Shown here: positions 48,134-56,025 of the stretch, piece by piece
Numbering within the stretch: the first letter of the stretch is position 1
How the letters are laid out: each line of letters opens with the position of its first letter
Source of the DNA: Agrobacterium tumefaciens
GTDB lineage: Bacteria > Pseudomonadota > Alphaproteobacteria > Rhizobiales > Rhizobiaceae
Direction: 5' to 3'
DNA length: 64,000 bases
Assembly (NCBI RefSeq): GCF_005221385.1
Contig: NZ_CP039904.1
Location: forward strand, 744,001-808,000
Notes under the pieces: model-generated
Database searches by the model: none
The model's input: only the letters and a program-made list of their open reading frames with translations
Told to the model about the DNA's origin: nothing
Made by a program: the position numbers and the translations under genes

Positions 48134-48289
48134 TTACGGGCGCAGAAGCAGCGTCGCCGACCAGATGACAAAAGCTGCAACCGCTATCTTCCAGCAGTCG
48201 CCTCTTTTCTTAAGGCCCGGCAGGCCGAGCGGCCGGATGATCTGGACCACCATGGCAAGCAGTAAAAAAAGGCCGATCGCCTTTGTCAT
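48134..48289 (-). CDS. Small membrane protein, 51 residues
   Basis: A short open frame opposite the end of fba: MTKAIGLFLLLAMVVQIIRP, then LGLPGLKKRGDCWK, then IAVAAFVIWSATLLLRP. Two hydrophobic helices (about 4-18 and 34-48) are joined by a positive loop, giving a likely hairpin in the inner membrane with both ends outside or both inside. AAAGG about nine bases before the ATG can serve as ribosome site, and the stop runs straight into a shared bidirectional terminator. I recall similar unnamed small proteins in rhizobia, but no function. Its shortness makes it easy to miss. Confidence 0.7.
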   Translation of the reverse strand: MTKAIGLFLLLAMVVQIIRPLGLPGLKKRGDCWKIAVAAFVIWSATLLLRP

Positions 48290-48425
48290 TTATTGAGCCT
48301 TTTCTTTATTTCTGCATCGTCACAGGCTGGACATTTTTACCGTTCACCAGAAGAGTGCAACTCATTCGGGTAATCCCGTTCTATGACCTGTCCGACCGCC
48401 CGTCCGAACGCATGAGAGTGTCTTC

Positions 48426-49715
48426 ATGAGCAGAAATCTTCTACCCGTATTCGCTCTTTTATCCAGCACTCTGTTTCTTTTTCTTGGCAACGGCCTTCAG
48501 GGCCTCGTGCTGCCGGTTCGCGGTTCGGCGGAAGGTTACTCCAATGAAATCCTGGGCTTTCTCGGCACTTCCTGGGCGGCCGGCTTCGTCATCGGCTGCT
48601 TTGTGGCGCCCGCCATCGTTCGCCGTGCGGGGCATGTGAGGGCCTTTGGCTCCTTTGTCGCGCTCATCTGCCTGACGGTGCTGATGACCGGCCTGATCGT
48701 CGATGATGTCTGGTGGATTGCCCTGCGCGCACTGACCGGCTTCTGCACGGCCGGCACTTCGATGATCATCGAAAGCTGGCTGAACGAGCGCGCCACCAAT
48801 GAGAGCCGCGGCATGATCTTTTCGCTCTATATCGCCATCACGCTGCTCGGCGTCGTGGCGGGGCAGATGATCGTGCCGATGGGCGACATCAGCAATACGT
48901 CGCTGTTCATGATCTGCGGCATCATCTATTGCATCGCCATTCTGCCGGCCACGCTTTCCAAGGCGGCGAGCCCCCAACCCTTGCAGAAGGTCAGTCTGGA
49001 TTTACCGGCGCTCTACCGCAATTCACCGGTGTCCTTCGTCGGTATTCTGATGATCGGCATCGCCAACGGTGCGTATGGTACGCTCGGCGCCGTCTTCGGC
49101 GCGCGGGCTGGCCTGGACCCGACCATGATCGCCATCATGGTGTCCGTCACGATTTTCTTCGGCGCGCTGGCGCAATTTCCGGCAGGCCGTCTTTCAGACC
49201 GGATAGACCGCCGTTACGTGTTGGCTGGATTGGCCGGGCTTGGCGCCGTCGCGGGCCTTGCCGTTGCCGTTGTGCAGCCGCGTGATGTCTATGTGCTGAT
49301 TTCCATGGTCGCCATTTACGGCGCCGCCGCCAACGCGCTTTATCCCATCGCCGTTGCGCATGCCAACGACTATGCCGCCGCTGAAGACTTCGTCAAGGTC
49401 TCGGGTGGATTGCTGCTGCTTTACGGCATCGGCACCATTATCGGCCCGACACTCGGCGGTGCGGTCATGACCTATTCCGGCCCTTATGCCCTGTTTTTTG
49501 TGACAGCCGTGGCCCACGTGCTGATCACCGCCTATGCCATCATCAGAAGCCGTCAGCGCGCCGCCCTTTCAACCGGCGAGAAGGACAATTTCTCGACGAT
49601 GATGCCAACCACACCTTCACCGCTCGTCACGCCGGAAAGTATTGCGCTTGACCCCCGCGCGCCGCAATATCCCGAAGACGATGGCGACTATGTGGAAAAA
49701 GGAGCAGGCATATGA
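48426..49715 (+). CDS. MFS transporter (YcaD-like)
   Basis: A 429-residue major facilitator with 12 predicted helices. The N-half contains LLSSTLFLFLGNGLQGLVLPVRG and LGFLGTSWAAGFVIGCFVAPAIVRRAGHVR (the loop 2-3 motif is modified from the GxxxDRxGRR pattern). The loop 8-9 copy is FPAGRLSDRIDRRYVL. WLNERATNESRGMIFSLYIAITLLG matches the YcaD subgroup. Substrate unknown. The 45-residue C-terminal tail is acidic and Pro-rich. Its stop overlaps the start of the DUF1192 gene (ATGA), so the two are translationally coupled. Confidence 0.93.
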   Translation: MSRNLLPVFALLSSTLFLFLGNGLQGLVLPVRGSAEGYSNEILGFLGTSWAAGFVIGCFVAPAIVRRAGHVRAFGSFVALICLTVLMTGLIVDDVWWIALRALTGFCTAGTSMIIESWLNERATNESRGMIFSLYIAITLLGVVAGQMIVPMGDISNTSLFMICGIIYCIAILPATLSKAASPQPLQKVSLDLPALYRNSPVSFVGILMIGIANGAYGTLGAVFGARAGLDPTMIAIMVSVTIFFGALAQFPAGRLSDRIDRRYVLAGLAGLGAVAGLAVAVVQPRDVYVLISMVAIYGAAANALYPIAVAHANDYAAAEDFVKVSGGLLLLYGIGTIIGPTLGGAVMTYSGPYALFFVTAVAHVLITAYAIIRSRQRAALSTGEKDNFSTMMPTTPSPLVTPESIALDPRAPQYPEDDGDYVEKGAGI

Positions 49716-49903
49716 GCCTCTTTGACGATGACCGCCCACAAAAACCCGTGGCGCATGAGATCGGCAGCGATCTCAGCCTTCTTTCAGTCGATGAGTTGGG
49801 TAGCCGTATCGACCTTCTGCAAGCGGAAATCACCCGGCTGGAGGAGGAGAGGACCCGAAAATCCGCCGGCCGACTAGCGGCGGAGAACCTCTTCCGATCC
49901 TGA
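49712..49903 (+). CDS. DUF1192 family protein
   Basis: A 63-residue protein with the DUF1192 pattern: an acidic start SLFDDDRPQKP and a helical coiled coil LLSVDELGSRIDLLQAEITRLEEE. Function unknown; the family is common in Alphaproteobacteria. It starts inside the stop codon of the MFS gene (ATGA). Confidence 0.9.
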   Translation: MSLFDDDRPQKPVAHEIGSDLSLLSVDELGSRIDLLQAEITRLEEERTRKSAGRLAAENLFRS

Positions 49904-50004
49904 GAGCAATTCAAGAAAAGGCCGCAGGCAATGCCCTTCGGCAGCAGTCTGCCGCGCTGATGGTAAACGGGAATAAATATTCTGGCGCAGTCTTTCGTTT
50001 ACCA

Positions 50005-50019
50005 TTAACCAAAAATTAA
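50005..50019 (+). promoter_or_regulatory. CtrA-type box ahead of a candidate small RNA
   Basis: TTAA (50005-50008), CCAAAAA, TTAA (50016-50019), a perfect TTAA-N7-TTAA. A -10-like ATTACTATA lies at 50032-50040, so the box overlaps the -35 position, the usual place for CtrA-activated promoters. Confidence 0.55.
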
Positions 50020-50045
50020 GCTTTCTGAGAGATTACTATACATGT

Positions 50046-50143
50046 CCAGTTCTTCTGGACCTCAGGCATCTTCTCCATTCGGCGAATTGGTCTGATTTTT
50101 CTCCCTGTTTTACCTTGAGAGCCGCTTTCGCGGCTCTTTTTTT
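50046..50143 (+). ncRNA. Candidate CtrA-controlled small RNA or leader
   Basis: About 98 bases from the inferred start to a strong terminator, with no usable frame. It contains a 5' hairpin (GTCCAG-TTCTT-CTGGAC at about 50044-50060, so the true start may be a few bases earlier), a pyrimidine-rich middle TTTTTCTCCCTGTTTTACC, and the terminator 50118-50143. It lies 164 bases before the DUF1465 gene, which has its own EcfG-type promoter, so an independent RNA is more likely than an attenuator. No homology is claimed. Confidence 0.45.
50118..50143 (+). terminator. Strong intrinsic terminator upstream of the DUF1465 gene
   Basis: AGAGCCGC (50118-50125), TTTC, GCGGCTCT (50130-50137), then a run of T to 50143. 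It could end the candidate small RNA or transcription from the MFS/DUF1192 unit. Confidence 0.88.
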
Positions 50144-50244
50144 ACCGCGCACCGGATTCGGTAAAACTGTGGGTATTAACCCTTCTTTAATAATTGCCTT
50201 GCGCATTTCGGGTAAAGATACCATCCTGAAAACACTAAAAGGCC

Positions 50245-50269
50245 GGAACAAAACATCCGAGTCTTCGTT
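50245..50269 (+). promoter_or_regulatory. EcfG-type promoter of the DUF1465 gene
   Basis: GGAAC (50245-50249), 16 bases, CGTT (50266-50269). A start near 50275 leaves about 32 bases to the ATG at 50307. Confidence 0.62.
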
Positions 50270-50306
50270 GCCTGACAGTGTGGTGCGTGAGCAGGGATTT
50301 AAAGAA

Positions 50307-50822
50307 ATGTCGGAACAGGTTTTAAATACCATAAGCTTTGCGGGGCGCGCTGCTGCTTCCAACCAGTTCAAAACCCTCTATACTGAAGGCATGACTTTGG
50401 TTGAGGAAACGGCAAGCTATCTCGACGGCGCCGGCCGTGTTGCCTCGAAGGTTTTGCCGCGCATGGCATCGGTACTTTATGCAGCGGAATCGATGCGCCT
50501 CACCACTCGCCTGATGCAGATGGCCTCCTGGCTGCTTCTGCAGCGCGCCGTCAACAATGGCGAAATGACGCGAGACCAGGTTCTGAGCGAAAAGAGCAAG
50601 GTGCGTCTCGACAGCTTCAACGTCGACCGCAACGCGCCCGGCTGGAACGACCTGCCGGAATCCTTCCGTGATCTTATCGAGCGCTCGCTACGCCTCCAGA
50701 ACCGCATCGCCCTGCTCGACCGCGAAATCTATCGTCCGACCGAAGCCACCAAGGTGCCGGACAATGAAAACAGCGTGCAGGCGCAGCTCAATCTCCTGCG
50801 CACGGCTTTCTCGATCAACTGA
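50307..50822 (+). CDS. DUF1465 family protein
   Basis: A 171-residue helical protein of the alphaproteobacterial DUF1465 family: TISFAGRAAASNQFKTLYTEGMTLVEETA, YAAESMRLTTRLMQMASWLLLQRAVNNGEM and PESFRDLIERSLRLQNRIALLDREIY. No function is established that I know of. There is no signal sequence, so it is cytoplasmic. The ATG at 50307 is chosen for family fit and because an EcfG-type promoter lies just before it; the frame open from 50115 would start upstream of that promoter. A clear terminator follows. Confidence 0.9.
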   Translation: MSEQVLNTISFAGRAAASNQFKTLYTEGMTLVEETASYLDGAGRVASKVLPRMASVLYAAESMRLTTRLMQMASWLLLQRAVNNGEMTRDQVLSEKSKVRLDSFNVDRNAPGWNDLPESFRDLIERSLRLQNRIALLDREIYRPTEATKVPDNENSVQAQLNLLRTAFSIN

Positions 50823-50850
50823 GAAAAGACCACCTTATCCGGACAATTTG

Positions 50851-50878
50851 AAAAGCAGGCTCACCAGCCTGCTTTTTT
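50851..50878 (+). terminator. Terminator of the DUF1465 gene
   Basis: AAAAGCAGGCT, loop CACC, AGCCTGCTTTT, then TT. It lies 29 bases after the stop. Confidence 0.92.
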
Positions 50879-50920
50879 GTGTCCGCCAATACCGTTTGTC
50901 GCCCCTGGAAACGGCAACAA

Positions 50921-50948
50921 AAAAGCCCGGTTTTACCGGGCTTTTTTT
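50921..50948 (-). terminator. Terminator of rpmE
   Basis: AAAAGCCCGG (50921-50930) pairs with CCGGGCTTTT (50936-50945). A/T-runs on both sides allow action in both directions; on the minus strand it ends TTTTTTGTTG. Confidence 0.9.
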
Positions 50949-50970
50949 AAACGATCCGTTCGCAAGAGAA

Positions 50971-51192
50971 TCAGAAACCGAGGTTGCCGAAACGCTTGTT
51001 GAACTTGGAAACGCGACCACCGCGGTCCATAAGCTGCTGGTTGCCGCCCGTCCATGCCGGATGGGACTTGGGGTCGATTTCAAGGTTCATGACAGCGCCT
51101 TCCGAACCCCAGGTGGAGCGGGTTTCGTATTCGGTGCCATCGGTCATGACCACCTTGATCGTGTGGTAAGCGGGATGGATATCAGCCTTCAT
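50971..51192 (-). CDS. rpmE: 50S ribosomal protein L31
   Basis: A 73-residue ribosomal protein. The start [28 protein letters not shown] and the end [17 protein letters not shown] are typical. The CxxC zinc motif is absent ([10 protein letters not shown] region without Cys), so this is the zinc-free C-minus form of the standard-length protein. The ATG at 51192 is the family start; the frame extends to 51270 without support. Confidence 0.97.
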   Translation of the reverse strand: MKADIHPAYHTIKVVMTDGTEYETRSTWGSEGAVMNLEIDPKSHPAWTGGNQQLMDRGGRVSKFNKRFGNLGF

Positions 51193-51451
51193 GACAATCT
51201 TCCTGGTTAAGTGACGTGCGGTCCATTGCCGCAATTGCGTCAATTGAGCCATTTCAATAAATGAAGCCATAGACCAGATGGGCTATGGCTTCCCAATTCG
51301 ATGCGGAGCCTATACATGAAGGTCGCCGAGATAACAAGAGCCTGCCATACCCTTGTGAAAGGAGATGGCCGCTAGGGCAGGAATTTTACCGCACGCCGGA
51401 AATCTCTCCCTAAAAAGCCAAAAATGGCATGGAACGAGGAGCATCAGGCAC

Positions 51452-53251
51452 GTGGCAGACATAGAAGAGCAGAAAGCGGCAAAACAGAGAAGCCTGAAGC
51501 CACTTCTCAGCCTGTTTCCCTATCTCAGACGTTATCGCGGCCTGATGGCGGCGGCCCTTTTTGCGCTTGTTCTTTCTTCCGCCACCACACTGGCCCTGCC
51601 GCTTGCCGTTCGTCGCATCATTGACCACGGTTTCCAGACGCCGGATGGCGGCATGATCAACAGCTATTTCGCCGTGCTTCTGGCGATTGCTGTCCTGCTC
51701 GCGCTCGCCAGCGCCATGCGTTATTATTATGTCATGACCATTGGTGAGCGGGTCGTCGCCGATCTGCGTCGCGATGTCTTTGCCCACCTCACCACATTGT
51801 CGCAGCAGTTTTTCGATAGCAACCGCTCCGGCGAACTGACCTCGCGGCTGACCGCGGATACGGTGCAAATACGCTCAGCTTTCGGTTCATCGGCCTCGGT
51901 GGCGCTGCGCAACATCATCATGTGTTGTGGCGCAGTGGCAATGATGATCTATACCAGCCCCGGCCTTTCCGGCCTCGCGCTGCTTGCCATTCCCTTCATC
52001 GTCTTTCCGCTGATCGCCTTTGGACGGTCTGTTCGCGCCCGCTCCCGCACGACGCAGGATACGCTGGCCAATTCCGCCGCCTATGCGTCCGAAACGATCG
52101 CCGCGAGCCGCACGGTGCAGTCCTTCAATGCCGAAGCGCTTGCGAATGCCCGTTACGGCGCCTCCGTGGAAGCGGCCTATCAGGGTGCACGCGCGGCGAT
52201 CGGCGCCCGCTCCATCCTCACCGCGGTCGCCATTGCGCTGGTCTTCGGCAGCGTCGTCGGCATTCTCTGGTATGGCGCGCAGAGTGTGCTGTCCGGCGGC
52301 ATGACGGCGGGTACGCTTGGTCAGTTCGTGCTTTATTCGGTTATCGCCGCAAGCGGCCTCGGCCAACTCTCGGAAGTCTGGGGTGAACTGGCGCAGGCGG
52401 GTGGTGCCGCCGAACGGCTTTCCGAACTGCTGAACGAGCGCTCGCCCGTCGCGGAACCCACGGCGCCCCTCGCCATGCCGCAACCGCCACGCGGCGAAGC
52501 GGAATTCGAAAATGTCGATTTTGTCTATCCGCTGGCGGCGGGACGCCCGACCCTTTCCGGCCTTTCCTTCAAGGTCGGCGCCGGTGAAACCGTTGCCATT
52601 GTCGGCCCATCAGGCGCGGGCAAAAGCACGGTGTTTTCGCTGCTGATGCGGTTTTACGATCCACAACAGGGCCGCATCACGGTCGATGGCGCTGATATTC
52701 GTGACATCAGCCTTACTGATCTGCGCGCACGCCTGTCCATCGTTCCGCAGGATGTGGCGATCTTCGCCTCATCCATTCACGATAATATCGCCTTCGGCCG
52801 GCCGGAGGCGACCCGCGAAGAGGTCCGCGCCGCCGCCATCGCCGCCCAGGCCGACAGTTTCATCGAGCGCCTGACGGATGGTTACGACACGCAGGTGGGC
52901 GAGCGCGGTGTGACACTTTCCGGCGGCCAGCGCCAGCGCATCGCCATTGCCCGCGCCATTTTGCGCGACGCGCCGATCCTGCTTCTCGACGAAGCGACCT
53001 CGGCGCTCGATGCGGAAAGCGAAACGCTGGTGCAAAAGGCGCTCGATGAGCTGATGAACACCCGTACCACCATCGTCATTGCCCACCGCCTCGCCACGGT
53101 TCTGAAGGCAGACCGCATTCTGGTGATGGATGACGGCCGCGTCATCGAGGAGGGCACACATCAGAGCCTCATTCGCCAGAACGGCCTTTATGCACGACTC
53201 GCCCGACTGCAATTCCAGACCGGCCCGGATGAGCTGCGCGCCCAGGCGTGA
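51452..53251 (+). CDS. ABC exporter, MsbA-like (fused membrane and ATPase domains)
   Basis: A 599-residue half-transporter that works as a homodimer. Six helices (about 20-320) are followed by the ATPase: Walker A GPSGAGKST, Q-loop IVPQDVAIF, signature LSGGQRQRIAIARAIL, Walker B ILLLDEATSALD and the H-loop VIAHRLATV. The family exports lipids, drugs or glycans; the substrate here is unknown. I take the GTG at 51452 (ADIEEQKAAKQRSLK), with GAGGAG ten bases upstream; the frame is open from 51365 but the first residues have no family character. It faces the FAD-dehydrogenase gene tail to tail. Confidence 0.93.
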   Translation: MADIEEQKAAKQRSLKPLLSLFPYLRRYRGLMAAALFALVLSSATTLALPLAVRRIIDHGFQTPDGGMINSYFAVLLAIAVLLALASAMRYYYVMTIGERVVADLRRDVFAHLTTLSQQFFDSNRSGELTSRLTADTVQIRSAFGSSASVALRNIIMCCGAVAMMIYTSPGLSGLALLAIPFIVFPLIAFGRSVRARSRTTQDTLANSAAYASETIAASRTVQSFNAEALANARYGASVEAAYQGARAAIGARSILTAVAIALVFGSVVGILWYGAQSVLSGGMTAGTLGQFVLYSVIAASGLGQLSEVWGELAQAGGAAERLSELLNERSPVAEPTAPLAMPQPPRGEAEFENVDFVYPLAAGRPTLSGLSFKVGAGETVAIVGPSGAGKSTVFSLLMRFYDPQQGRITVDGADIRDISLTDLRARLSIVPQDVAIFASSIHDNIAFGRPEATREEVRAAAIAAQADSFIERLTDGYDTQVGERGVTLSGGQRQRIAIARAILRDAPILLLDEATSALDAESETLVQKALDELMNTRTTIVIAHRLATVLKADRILVMDDGRVIEEGTHQSLIRQNGLYARLARLQFQTGPDELRAQA

Positions 53252-53256
53252 GCCGT

Positions 53257-54903
53257 TTAAGCCAACACGCTGCGCCCCGCAATGCGGCCTGAAAACAGGC
53301 AACCGCCAAGGAATGTGCCTTCGAGCGCATTATAGCCATGCATGCCGCCGCCGCCAAAACCGGCCACTTCGCCAGCGGCATAAAGGCCCGGCACCGGCTC
53401 ACCGGCAGCATCCAGCACGCGCGCCTCAAGATCCGTATGCAGGCCGCCGAGCGTCTTGCGCGTCAGCACATGCAGGCGCACCGCGATCAACGGCCCCATT
53501 GCCGGATCAAGCAAGCGGTGCGGTTTTGCGGTCCGCATCAGCTTGTCGCCGAGATAACGGCGCGCGCCATGGATTGCGGTTACCTGCGCATCCTTGCTGA
53601 AACCATTCACGATTTCCCGATCACGCGCTTCAATCTGCCGGCGGATATGATCGATATCCAGCCGCGCGTCGCCGCTGATGGCGTTCATTGCCACCACAAG
53701 CTCCTCCAGCGTGTCGCGGACAGCGAAATCTTCACCGTGTTCCATGAAAGCCCGCACCGGCCCCGGCGGCTCCTTGCCCAACCTTTTGAGCAGCAGCCGC
53801 ACATCCTTACCCGTCAGATCCGGGTTTTGCTCGGAGCCTGAGAGGGCGAATTCCTTCTTGATGATCGCCTTGGTCAGAATGAACCAGCTATGACCGCTGC
53901 CGCGCTCGCCCAGCATTTTTAGCGTGCCGAGCGTATCGAAGCCCGGCATGGCGGGGGCGGCAAGACGGTTTCCATCCGCATCGCACCAGAAGGATGAGGG
54001 ACCGGGGAGGATGCGGATACCGTGGCCCGGCCAGATCGGGTGGTGGTTCTTCACACCCTCGGTGTAGTGCCACATGCGATCAGGGTTGATGACCGCTCCG
54101 CCCGCCGCTTCGGTGATCCCGATCATGCGGCCATCCACATGTGCCGGCACGCCGCAGACCATATCTGCCGGCGGCTTGCCCAGCCGCTCCACCGGCCAGT
54201 TGCGCCGTACCAGCTCCTGATTACCGCCAATGCCACCCGAACTGACGATAATCGCCGCGGCCGAAAGGGTGAAATCGTCCTCAACTTCGCGGCTGCTCTG
54301 TTGCCCACGCAACACCGGATCCGTTGCAAGGACTGCACCGGAAACGCCAGCCACCCGGCCATCGATGATATCCAGATGGTCGACGCGGTGGCGGAAACGA
54401 AAGTTGAGCCGGCCACTTGCCGCCATGACCTTCGCCTTTTCGATGAAAGGCGCCAGCACACCGGGGCCGGTTCCCCAAGTCACATGAAACCGCGGAACGG
54501 AATTGCCGTGACCATCGGCCAGCGCCCCGCCACGCTCGGCCCACCCGACCACAGGAAACCAGCGCATGCCGAGGCGGTGCAGCCATTCACGTTTCTTACC
54601 AGCGGCGAAAGTCAGATAGGCTTCAGCCCAGCGGCGTGGCCAATAATCCTCGGGACGGTCGAAACCAGCCGAACCGAACCAGTCCTGCCTTGCGAGATCG
54701 AGATTGTCACGCACCCGCATCCGGCGCTGCTCGGGGCTATCGACAAAAAACAGACCTCCCAGCGACCAGAAGGCCTGTCCGCCAAGGTTCTGCTCGCCCT
54801 CCTGATCCACGACACAGACGCTCAGTCCTCGTTCGGCCGCTTCGGTCGCCGCAACCAGCCCGGCAAGCCCTGCACCGACAACGATCACATCATATCGTTC
54901 CAT
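53257..54903 (-). CDS. FAD-binding dehydrogenase (3-ketosteroid-dehydrogenase/fumarate-reductase-like)
   Basis: A 548-residue flavoprotein. The FAD-binding motif VVGAGLAGLVAATEAAERG lies near the N-terminus, GGQAFWSLGGLFFVDS follows, and the C-terminal AGEVAGFGGGGMHGYNALEGTFLGGCLFSGRIAG closes the FAD domain. This is the long FAD-binding dehydrogenase group related to 3-ketosteroid delta1-dehydrogenases and fumarate reductase flavoproteins. It has no signal peptide; the substrate is unknown. The ATG at 54903 follows GGGAGGGG. It ends only five bases from the end of the convergent ABC gene, with no terminator between. Confidence 0.92.
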   Translation of the reverse strand: MERYDVIVVGAGLAGLVAATEAAERGLSVCVVDQEGEQNLGGQAFWSLGGLFFVDSPEQRRMRVRDNLDLARQDWFGSAGFDRPEDYWPRRWAEAYLTFAAGKKREWLHRLGMRWFPVVGWAERGGALADGHGNSVPRFHVTWGTGPGVLAPFIEKAKVMAASGRLNFRFRHRVDHLDIIDGRVAGVSGAVLATDPVLRGQQSSREVEDDFTLSAAAIIVSSGGIGGNQELVRRNWPVERLGKPPADMVCGVPAHVDGRMIGITEAAGGAVINPDRMWHYTEGVKNHHPIWPGHGIRILPGPSSFWCDADGNRLAAPAMPGFDTLGTLKMLGERGSGHSWFILTKAIIKKEFALSGSEQNPDLTGKDVRLLLKRLGKEPPGPVRAFMEHGEDFAVRDTLEELVVAMNAISGDARLDIDHIRRQIEARDREIVNGFSKDAQVTAIHGARRYLGDKLMRTAKPHRLLDPAMGPLIAVRLHVLTRKTLGGLHTDLEARVLDAAGEPVPGLYAAGEVAGFGGGGMHGYNALEGTFLGGCLFSGRIAGRSVLA

Positions 54904-54991
54904 CAACCCCTCCCAGATATGACGGAATTACCTTTACGCGAACGTAAATTCACTTCTGCAAGAAGGCAACCACCATGATGCGGCGGCGATG

Positions 54992-56023
54992 TCAGCGTTC
55001 GGTCAGCTTGAGTTCGATACGACGGTTCTGCTGCCGCGCATCAGGCGTATCGCCTTCTGCAATCGGCTGATATTCGCCAAAACCAGCGGCAACCAGCCGG
55101 TTTGCCGGCACACCCCTGGAGATCAGGAACTTCACCACCGAGGTGGCGCGGGCCGAGGAAAGCTCCCAATTGTCGCGGAAACGGCCCGAACCGGAAAGCT
55201 GGACATTGTCCGTATGGCCATCCACGCGCAGGACCCAGTTGATCTCCGCCGGGATTTCCTTGGCGAGATCGATCAGCGCAGCCGCGAGCTTCTCCATTTC
55301 AATTTGCCCTGCCGGATTGAGGTCGTTGCCACCGGAGGGAAACAAGACTTCGGACTGGAAGACGAATCGATCGCCGACAATGCGGATGTTTTCGCGGTCT
55401 GAAAGAATTTCACGCAGCCGGCCGAAAAAATCCGAACGATAGCGGTTCAGTTCCTGCACCCGCTGCGCCAGCGCGACATTGAGGCGGCGGCCGAGATCGG
55501 CGATCTTGACCTGAGAGGAAGTGTCCTTGGCTTCCGATGCCTGCAAGGCAGCTTCCACCGAAGCGATCTGTGCCCTCAGCGCCGCGATCTGCTGGTTGAG
55601 CAATTCGATCTGCGCAGAGGCACGGGAATTGGCCTGCTTCTGGTCGTCCAGTTCGCCGGTCAGGCTACCGATCCGGGCATTGGCGTTGGCATTGCTGCCC
55701 GATCCCGCATCGAGAAGCGCCTGCAGGCGCGACCGTTCGTTTTCCGATGACGCGAGCGTCGATTGCAGGCTTGCCAGCGCATCCTCAATATCCTGCTTGT
55801 TGCCCTTTTCCATGGCCAGAAGTTCGGTCAATTCGGCAATCTGGCTGTTGAGGCGCGTCAGCACCTCGTCCTTGCCGGTAATTTCCCGCGACAGCACGAA
55901 CTGCGCCAGCACGAAGACGGTTAGCAGAAACATGATGGCCATGAGCAGCGTCGACAGCGCATCGACGAAACCCGGCCAATAATCCACACCCCTGTCGCGG
56001 CGGCGGTTGCGCGCAAGCGCCAT
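54992..56023 (-). CDS. MotB/OmpA-like peptidoglycan-binding motor subunit
   Basis: A 343-residue inner-membrane protein. One N-terminal helix at about 18-42 (PGFVDALSTLLMAIMFLLTVFVLAQF) has an Asp at its start, as in MotB and ZorB. A long coiled coil (about 48-175, repeated LNSQIAELTELLAMEKGNKQD and LNQQIAALRAQIASVEAAL) precedes a C-terminal OmpA domain (about 225-343, VLRVDGHTDNVQLSGSGRFRDNWELSSARA). It follows the MotA-like gene by two bases. Together they form a five-plus-two ion-driven motor, but flagellar and defence genes are absent, so the role is unknown. Confidence 0.9.
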   Translation of the reverse strand: MALARNRRRDRGVDYWPGFVDALSTLLMAIMFLLTVFVLAQFVLSREITGKDEVLTRLNSQIAELTELLAMEKGNKQDIEDALASLQSTLASSENERSRLQALLDAGSGSNANANARIGSLTGELDDQKQANSRASAQIELLNQQIAALRAQIASVEAALQASEAKDTSSQVKIADLGRRLNVALAQRVQELNRYRSDFFGRLREILSDRENIRIVGDRFVFQSEVLFPSGGNDLNPAGQIEMEKLAAALIDLAKEIPAEINWVLRVDGHTDNVQLSGSGRFRDNWELSSARATSVVKFLISRGVPANRLVAAGFGEYQPIAEGDTPDARQQNRRIELKLTER

Positions 56024-56025
56024 GG

